From NCBI GenBank assembly GCA_029940235.1, contig JAOZRI010000012.1:1-18572 (forward strand): a stretch of DNA of 18,572 nt, written 5' to 3'. Under the pieces are notes generated by a model that saw nothing but the letters and a program-made list of their open reading frames with translations, searched no databases and was not told where the DNA came from. The position numbers were made by a program, and so were the translations under genes. The DNA comes from Desulfobacula sp. (GTDB taxonomy: Bacteria > Desulfobacterota > Desulfobacteria > Desulfobacterales > Desulfobacteraceae). Numbering within the stretch: the stretch's first letter is position 1; each line of letters opens with the position of its first letter. This document shows positions 14,124-18,572 of the stretch, piece after piece.

Positions 14124-16013
14124 TTACTGCGGTCTGGCCCCAGTCCCCAGTTCTACAGCCAGATTTTCCACTAAAATCCGCCGCACCTCATCAATGGCCA
14201 GCGGGTTCAATTGGCTGGAATGGTCGCTTTTGACAATAAATTCCGACTCCATGCTGTCAAGGTGGGCGCTGCTGTATTCAACGACGCCATCATTGCCGAG
14301 CTTCGGGTCGCCATCAGTATCTACCGCGATGATCGAATGCCCCTGCACTCCTGGTGCCAATGGGATCTCCGCCAGGGCCTTGATCACCGGATTGTCAGGT
14401 GACATGCTGTCGGCACTGGTGAATAAGGTCTTTTTCCCTCCCATCATTTTTTTTATGTCATCGGTCATATAGACATAATACTCCATGGAATTATGGACAA
14501 TAGTGGTCGGCAGTGTGACCAGCCACCGGAGCAGGTTTCGGATCCACTCTTTGCTCTGAAAGCTCCCCCGGTGCGGGGTACTGAGGAAGATGACCTTTTT
14601 TACAAAGGAGAGCGGCTTTAAGATAAGCAGACGACGTAGTCTGTCTTTGCTTTCTTCAGGCATATCAAGCGCATCAAAGTTTTTCCCAGTTAGCGCACGC
14701 ACAAGGATTTCACCGGTATCAACTACAGTAAACTTGGTCAACAGGCCACCCTGGCTGTGGCCGACCACCACCATCTGCTGCAGGGCTGGATCCTTTTCCT
14801 GTGGGTCGAGGGTAGCCACCTTGTCACGTAACGCGTCCCGCAGTTTGGCGGCGGACAAGGAAACCTCCTTGTTGCTGGTGTAGACGAAATACCAGAACTG
14901 GTATTTTTCCCTGATCAGCGGATCAAAACGGAGGGTGTTGAACATCTTTACCCACCAGACTGGATTGCTGGCCGTGCCATGGACAAAAACGACCGGTATC
15001 TTTTCGGGGCGATAGGGCTCCGTCATGTAGAGGCCATCGGGAATTTTATTGGGCTCTCTGCCCAGAAAGGACATCAAACCAAAATCAAATAATTCAGAAC
15101 CTTCAAGCGCGTAGGCCAGCGGAGTGGTAAGATCGCTTTCAAGCGGTATCGCAATGCCATCATTCATGTTTACGGTGCTGGTATCCAGCGTCGAGTAAAG
15201 CTCCAAGACAGCGCGGGCCTTACCGGCGCTCAGGGCTGCCACTCCACCCTGGATTCTTAGAATGGCGGTCACCGCTTCTGGCAGGCCGCCTACCTGCTTG
15301 TCGACATTTTTCCTGACAGCGATCAGCGGTAGACCGACTCCCGATGTCCGGTTGCGCACGGATACGCCGCGAACCGCATACTGGTCAGCCGGCAGGAATT
15401 TCTCGAACTCCTCCAATTTCCAGGGGAACTCAGATGTGTCAAGAGAGATGTAAATACTGCCAACCGGAAGTTTACGCTCGCCAGCTTCCAGTACCAGTCC
15501 CTCGGTATCACCGGTTGCAAAAGCTTGCCACATACCGAAATTGTAAATATCGACAGCGGTACGGGCACGGTGGTCAAATATGTTCAGGCGCTTGCTGGCG
15601 CGTTCCCTTTTAACAAAATAGGCAGAATAGAGCGCCGAAAGCAGAAAATAGTCGGGTGCCAGTTTCTGTTCTTTCTCCTGGGAACTGTCAACCAGCTGGC
15701 TGCCGTAAAGATAGGAGCCCTCAGCCAATGTGTAGAGGATATCCCCTCGATCATCATGGAGCGCCTTTGCATTAAGAACTGCAATGACTGCCGCTGGCTC
15801 CTTGTCGAATTTCTTCAACAGGTCATAGCGGTCGAGCACATACTTGGATGGATCACTGAGCACTCCTGCATTCAATGGGTTGGCATAAACATCCTGATAT
15901 GATTTACGCGGGGACAGTTTATTGACCCCGACCGGAGTGGCACAGCCGGAAAGAACGACCAGCCAAACCAGCAGCACGGCACTTGCACTAAAATGGGTAA
16001 TTCGTGACATCAT
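14124..16013 (-). CDS. Lipoprotein with C-terminal alpha/beta-hydrolase domain
   Basis: The protein has 629 residues. A signal peptide ends in the lipobox L21-S-G-C24, so it is a lipoprotein; A25 at +2 fits outer-membrane sorting. Residues 25-330 form a long region with no domain I recognise. The hydrolase domain starts at about 335: VVFVHGT (H345-G-T, oxyanion loop), the nucleophile elbow G-H-S420-Q-G, S-T-P-H-R-G at about 480, and an acid candidate in the V-D-T-D-G-D stretch. H598 in S-D-H-S-S is the likely catalytic His. This fits esterases or lipases of the PGAP1/palmitoyl-thioesterase-like type; substrate unknown. AAGGAG at 16022-16027 is eight bases from ATG (second ATG three bases on). 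The start shares one base with the stop of the DUF4105 gene (TAATG). G+C is high: 36/60 at 15241-15300 and 38/60 at 14761-14820 by hand count. Confidence 0.88.
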   Translation of the reverse strand: MMSRITHFSASAVLLVWLVVLSGCATPVGVNKLSPRKSYQDVYANPLNAGVLSDPSKYVLDRYDLLKKFDKEPAAVIAVLNAKALHDDRGDILYTLAEGSYLYGSQLVDSSQEKEQKLAPDYFLLSALYSAYFVKRERASKRLNIFDHRARTAVDIYNFGMWQAFATGDTEGLVLEAGERKLPVGSIYISLDTSEFPWKLEEFEKFLPADQYAVRGVSVRNRTSGVGLPLIAVRKNVDKQVGGLPEAVTAILRIQGGVAALSAGKARAVLELYSTLDTSTVNMNDGIAIPLESDLTTPLAYALEGSELFDFGLMSFLGREPNKIPDGLYMTEPYRPEKIPVVFVHGTASNPVWWVKMFNTLRFDPLIREKYQFWYFVYTSNKEVSLSAAKLRDALRDKVATLDPQEKDPALQQMVVVGHSQGGLLTKFTVVDTGEILVRALTGKNFDALDMPEESKDRLRRLLILKPLSFVKKVIFLSTPHRGSFQSKEWIRNLLRWLVTLPTTIVHNSMEYYVYMTDDIKKMMGGKKTLFTSADSMSPDNPVIKALAEIPLAPGVQGHSIIAVDTDGDPKLGNDGVVEYSSAHLDSMESEFIVKSDHSSQLNPLAIDEVRRILVENLAVELGTGARPQ

Positions 16014-17044
16014 TACTTCATCTCCTTTCCCGGAAGTCCCACACGAATCAACTGTGAGAATGCCAAATCCTTATCTGCAGCCTGAGCCTTCGGGTTGATG
16101 TAACTCCGCTTTTTCAGTTCTGCAAAGGGTAAGTATGTATCAATTGTTTTCCTCTCATAAAGCATCTCGTCGATATAGCCGTTGACTATCAATCGCCAGT
16201 CAAGTCTGGCATTAGGGTTATAAGGAATGGTATGCTGACGGATACTAGTGGTGCAGTTATCGGTCAGGGCATTGTACCATTGGGGCTGATCTTTGAGCCG
16301 GTTGACTTCCTTAAGGTAGCTGAGAAACACCTTGCGGGCAACCTTAGGACTGGCATCCAGCCGGTAGAGATAGACGTCCTCTCCCTTGCTCTTCTCACGG
16401 TAGTTTGTTCGCAGGCGGACCAGATCACGTTCGTCAGCCACAACATAGATGATCTCGTACTGGCGAAAGAACCCTTTGATGGTGGAATAATCCTCCCCCT
16501 TTTCCTTGCGGGTCTCAATGGAAAAACAGAGGATTCCTTGTCCCTCAAAGTCAAAACTCATCATGGTATGGGCTATTTTCGGCGATCCCCAATAGACCAG
16601 AAAGAAGTCGACACCCTTCAATTTAGACAAATCAAATGTTTTGTCGTAGTGATGGACGGTAAAGTCGGTCTCAGTCCGGTAATCGCAATTGCGGATATTG
16701 TGGACCGTGACCTTTTCTCCTGCAATGTCTGCCCAGGAAAGAGTCGCCAGATCGGCTTGCCAGTCCCGGTTATTGCTCGGAGGCATGAGCAACCACCAGA
16801 TGAGCACCAATGCAAAAGCTGCCAAAAAACCCAGTCGTGTACACCTGGCGCTGTATTTGCCAACAATAACCAACAGGCTGCCAACTGCAAAAAAGCCGGC
16901 AACCCATGGCCTTATAAGAACAGGCAGGTTGGAATAGAAAATGGCAACCGTAGCCCATCCCGCCATCGCCAGCAGGCAAAATCGAATAAAAGCTTTTCCC
17001 AAACCATTAACCAAATGTTTAATAACCTTTTTTCCATTATTCAT
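16013..17044 (-). CDS. DUF4105 (Lnb-type periplasmic domain) membrane protein
   Basis: The protein has 343 residues. Three hydrophobic segments (about 21-37, 48-63, 71-88) place the rest in the periplasm. The domain begins at NNRDWQ (91-96) and carries the family pattern: I-R-N-C-x-Y-x3-x-D-F (116-128), a strand-helix unit with G-S-x-x-I-A-H159-T-x-x-S-F, E-T-R-K (177-180), and D-N-C264-T-T-S-I-R (262-269). H159 followed by a later N-C is the order expected of a permuted papain-like (NlpC/P60-type) thiol enzyme, so C264/H159 is a candidate active pair. The family was renamed after Lnb, a lipoprotein N-acyltransferase of Bacteroides; whether this member acylates lipoproteins is open. It is immediately followed by an overlapping lipoprotein hydrolase gene. 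Its ribosome site is weak. G+C is 33/60 at 16321-16380 by hand count. Confidence 0.85.
   Translation of the reverse strand: MNNGKKVIKHLVNGLGKAFIRFCLLAMAGWATVAIFYSNLPVLIRPWVAGFFAVGSLLVIVGKYSARCTRLGFLAAFALVLIWWLLMPPSNNRDWQADLATLSWADIAGEKVTVHNIRNCDYRTETDFTVHHYDKTFDLSKLKGVDFFLVYWGSPKIAHTMMSFDFEGQGILCFSIETRKEKGEDYSTIKGFFRQYEIIYVVADERDLVRLRTNYREKSKGEDVYLYRLDASPKVARKVFLSYLKEVNRLKDQPQWYNALTDNCTTSIRQHTIPYNPNARLDWRLIVNGYIDEMLYERKTIDTYLPFAELKKRSYINPKAQAADKDLAFSQLIRVGLPGKEMK
16022..16027 (-). promoter_or_regulatory. Ribosome binding site of the hydrolase lipoprotein
   Basis: AAGGAG on the minus strand, eight bases before the ATG at 16013, lies within the last codons of the DUF4105 gene. It favours the first of the two adjacent ATGs. 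Confidence 0.7.
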
Positions 17045-17118
17045 CTCTAATACAATTTACATGAAATACAGACATAATTGATTCAGTAAAATGGCAGTAG
17101 TTGTTTTAAATAAAAAGT

Positions 17119-17148
17119 AAAAATCCTGCCCCTTGGGGTAGGATTTTT
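17119..17148 (-). terminator. Strong intrinsic terminator with T-rich tails on both strands
   Basis: Arms 17119-17132 and 17135-17148 pair over 14 positions (13 Watson-Crick pairs plus one G-T), with CCCC/GGGG at the tip. On the minus strand the hairpin is followed by TTTTT, then AC, then another T run, which suits the leftward DUF1254 gene. The plus strand also ends in TTTTT, so it could work both ways. The nearest leftward gene start (DUF4105) is 74 bases away. Confidence 0.85.
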
Positions 17149-17194
17149 ACACAATACATTATTGAAATTAATAACAATATCCTCAATTTAAATT

Positions 17195-17235
17195 TTGCGC
17201 TATATTTTTATATGATCTATATAAATATAGCGCAA
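17195..17235. repeat. Long A/T-rich hairpin directly after the DUF1254 stop
   Basis: TTGCGCTATATTT at 17195-17207 pairs perfectly with 17223-17235 (13 bases); after one mismatch four more pairs form (17209-17212 with 17218-17221), leaving a 5-base loop. It ends five bases before the stop codon of the DUF1254 gene at 17241. There is no immediate long T run, so it may stabilise the mRNA end or act with the terminator at 17119-17148. Confidence 0.7.
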
Positions 17236-17240
17236 GAAAC

Positions 17241-18572
17241 TTATTTCACCAACTCAGCATCACCCAGTATCCATTCTCTATCAAACCACGGCTCTAGTGG
17301 ACCGTATAATCTAAACAACATATTCCATCCTCTGCCGGGAATAGTTTGAATCCAGTTATTTTCTTGGCCTTTTGGTGCTACAGGTCCAAAATAAACATCA
17401 ACAGAGCCATCGCTGTTTACAATTAAACCTTCTTTATTCATATCCACACCAGGAAATCTTTGGTCGGTTTGTAACATGGCACGTGTTTGATTATCATATA
17501 TAGTAAACGACCAAAAATCCTTAATTGGAACATTTGGAGGAACATTTACTTTATAAGTTTTAGAGCCATCAAAAACATTTCCGTCTTTATCTAAATAAGC
17601 AGCGGCATATTGAGAACCTGCACCAATAAATTTCTTAGCCATCGCCGGTGTAATACCTGTTGCAAAAAAATGGAATGCTGCACGCGCATCTAATAAGTGT
17701 GCCCCATCTACCAAAAATTCATGGTTACCACCTACAAAAGGAACGGTCCATACAATGCTTTTCCCTGGATAGATGTAGAATCCTTCGTCTCTTGGTCTCG
17801 CCATTATTGCACGGACTGTAACTGACCCTACTTCTGCCGCATCGGCTAATATTTTTTTCATTCTATCATCGGGGTTAAACTCTTTTCCTTTCACCATTCC
17901 AATAGCGGCAAAAGTTCCTAATATTTCAGGGTTTTGACCGTTAGATGGTTCAGATTGAACGACCTCATTGATCTCGTCAAATATTGATACATCCATACTA
18001 TGGATGGTGCTGTGGAATTTGCCTGATACATTTACAAAGTTCAAAGCGGGTATATTATCTTTCTGAGAAAGAGGATATGCTTTAAAAACTTTCTTTGTCA
18101 TATCAACTGCTGGTTTAGGGCTGCCATCTTTTTGGAATCCTCTCCAAATGACCCAGTTACCATAAGTAGCTGTGTGTTTAACTATATATCCACTTGGAAT
18201 TTTACCTTTATAACCAGGAGGAACAATCAAGAATTTGCCTCCTTTATTTTTATCTTCTCCTAATCTTCCAAAATCAGCAACATACTTGAACCAATGGTCA
18301 TCAATAAGACCCAAAACGTCTGGGGGTGTTTCCAAAACATAAGGTTCATCATCTAATTGCAACCACATGGCCATATATATATTTGTAGTATTTGGCGTTA
18401 ACCAAAGTGCTTTTGAATCCATCAATTCTTCAAATAAAAGAACCGTTTTATTTGCAGGGCCAAATGCTTCAAAAGCTTTACGCATCGCATCCATAGAGGC
18501 AACTTGAATTCCGCTTAAAAAAGCCTGCACACCACGCATATAATCTAAATTGTCATAGATTAATTCTGTGGT
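17241..18572 (-). CDS. DUF1254/DUF1214-domain protein, 5' end outside window
   Basis: An ATG lies at 18539, but the frame stays open to the window edge and the 11 extra codons (T-T-E-L-I-Y-D-N-L-D-Y) match the family's usual lead-in before the RGVQAF helix, so the true start is outside. 443 residues are visible. The DUF1254 part (first about 180) has Y-D-x-L-D-Y-x-R-x-V-Q-A-[Y/F]-L, then P-N-T-x-x-x-Y and a D-x-W-x-x-Y-V region. The DUF1214 part (last about 120) has the W-S-F-T-I-Y-D-N-x-T-R-A-M-L, N-S-D-G-S-V-D-V-Y-F-G-P and W-I-Q-T-x-P-G-R-G-W patterns, ending with F-R-L-Y-G-P-L-E-P-W-F. The family is widespread and often exported; its biochemical role is not established. Two hairpins follow. 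It looks like a separate transcription unit. It is A/T-rich (21/60 at 18361-18420). Confidence 0.9.
   Translation of the reverse strand, partial: TTELIYDNLDYMRGVQAFLSGIQVASMDAMRKAFEAFGPANKTVLLFEELMDSKALWLTPNTTNIYMAMWLQLDDEPYVLETPPDVLGLIDDHWFKYVADFGRLGEDKNKGGKFLIVPPGYKGKIPSGYIVKHTATYGNWVIWRGFQKDGSPKPAVDMTKKVFKAYPLSQKDNIPALNFVNVSGKFHSTIHSMDVSIFDEINEVVQSEPSNGQNPEILGTFAAIGMVKGKEFNPDDRMKKILADAAEVGSVTVRAIMARPRDEGFYIYPGKSIVWTVPFVGGNHEFLVDGAHLLDARAAFHFFATGITPAMAKKFIGAGSQYAAAYLDKDGNVFDGSKTYKVNVPPNVPIKDFWSFTIYDNQTRAMLQTDQRFPGVDMNKEGLIVNSDGSVDVYFGPVAPKGQENNWIQTIPGRGWNMLFRLYGPLEPWFDREWILGDAELVK

Noticed and set aside
16232..17050. 272-codon plus-strand frame opposite the DUF4105 gene
   Set aside because: The minus-strand frame has clear family motifs and coupling to its neighbour; the plus frame has no recognisable domain and is the antisense of it.
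1..18572. tRNA, rRNA, CRISPR, insertion sequence or phage genes
   Set aside because: I saw no clover-leaf sequence, no spaced direct repeats, and no transposase, integrase or phage product on either strand.

Overview
The window suggests a Gram-negative bacterium. Most genes encode envelope proteins that only make sense with two membranes: an intermembrane lipid-transport set (PqiA, PqiB, PqiC), a predicted outer-membrane beta-barrel, two lipoproteins and several proteins with signal peptides. Base composition is mostly about 40-45% G+C. The family mix (DUF2092, SYLF/YSC84, DUF1254/DUF1214, PASTA with Cys-rich repeats) resembles marine sulfate-reducing Desulfobacterota such as Desulfobacteraceae. 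That placement is an inference from family content, not from a marker gene. No rRNA, tRNA, CRISPR array, transposase or integrase was seen, and no gene-free stretch exceeds 300 bases.

Layout. Bases 1-4931 carry three rightward genes: the C-terminal part of a large PASTA / coiled-coil / Cys-repeat protein, a secreted Sel1-repeat protein 15 bases downstream, and a membrane-anchored SIMPL-domain protein. From 4940 to the right edge every gene reads leftward. In transcription order from the right edge these are: a 5'-truncated DUF1254/DUF1214 protein (17241-18572); two strong hairpins (17119-17235); a DUF4105 membrane protein overlapped by an alpha/beta-hydrolase lipoprotein (14124-17044); then a 94-aa protein of unknown function, a SYLF protein, a beta-barrel, a DUF2092 protein and a small Arg-rich exported protein (10926-13945); and finally a large MscS channel followed by pqiA, pqiB and pqiC (4940-10842).

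How the genes may work together. PqiA/B/C should form a lipid-trafficking bridge between inner and outer membranes, with an MscS-type tension-gated channel encoded directly upstream on the same strand. DUF2092 (LolA-like fold), SYLF (lipid-binding) and the beta-barrel could also handle lipids or lipoproteins. The hydrolase/DUF4105 pair is clearly more G+C-rich than its surroundings and may have been acquired separately. Translational coupling is visible at pqiA/pqiB (14-base overlap), pqiB/pqiC (TAATG), DUF2092/small protein (TGATG) and DUF4105/hydrolase (TAATG).

The most unusual object is the 1032-residue-plus protein at the left edge: two PASTA domains around a long coiled coil, four 46-47-residue cysteine repeats, and two roughly 63-residue Cys/His repeats at the C-terminus. 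None of the systems here can be called new from sequence alone, but this architecture, the mscS-pqiABC arrangement and the DUF4105/hydrolase pair merit a closer look.
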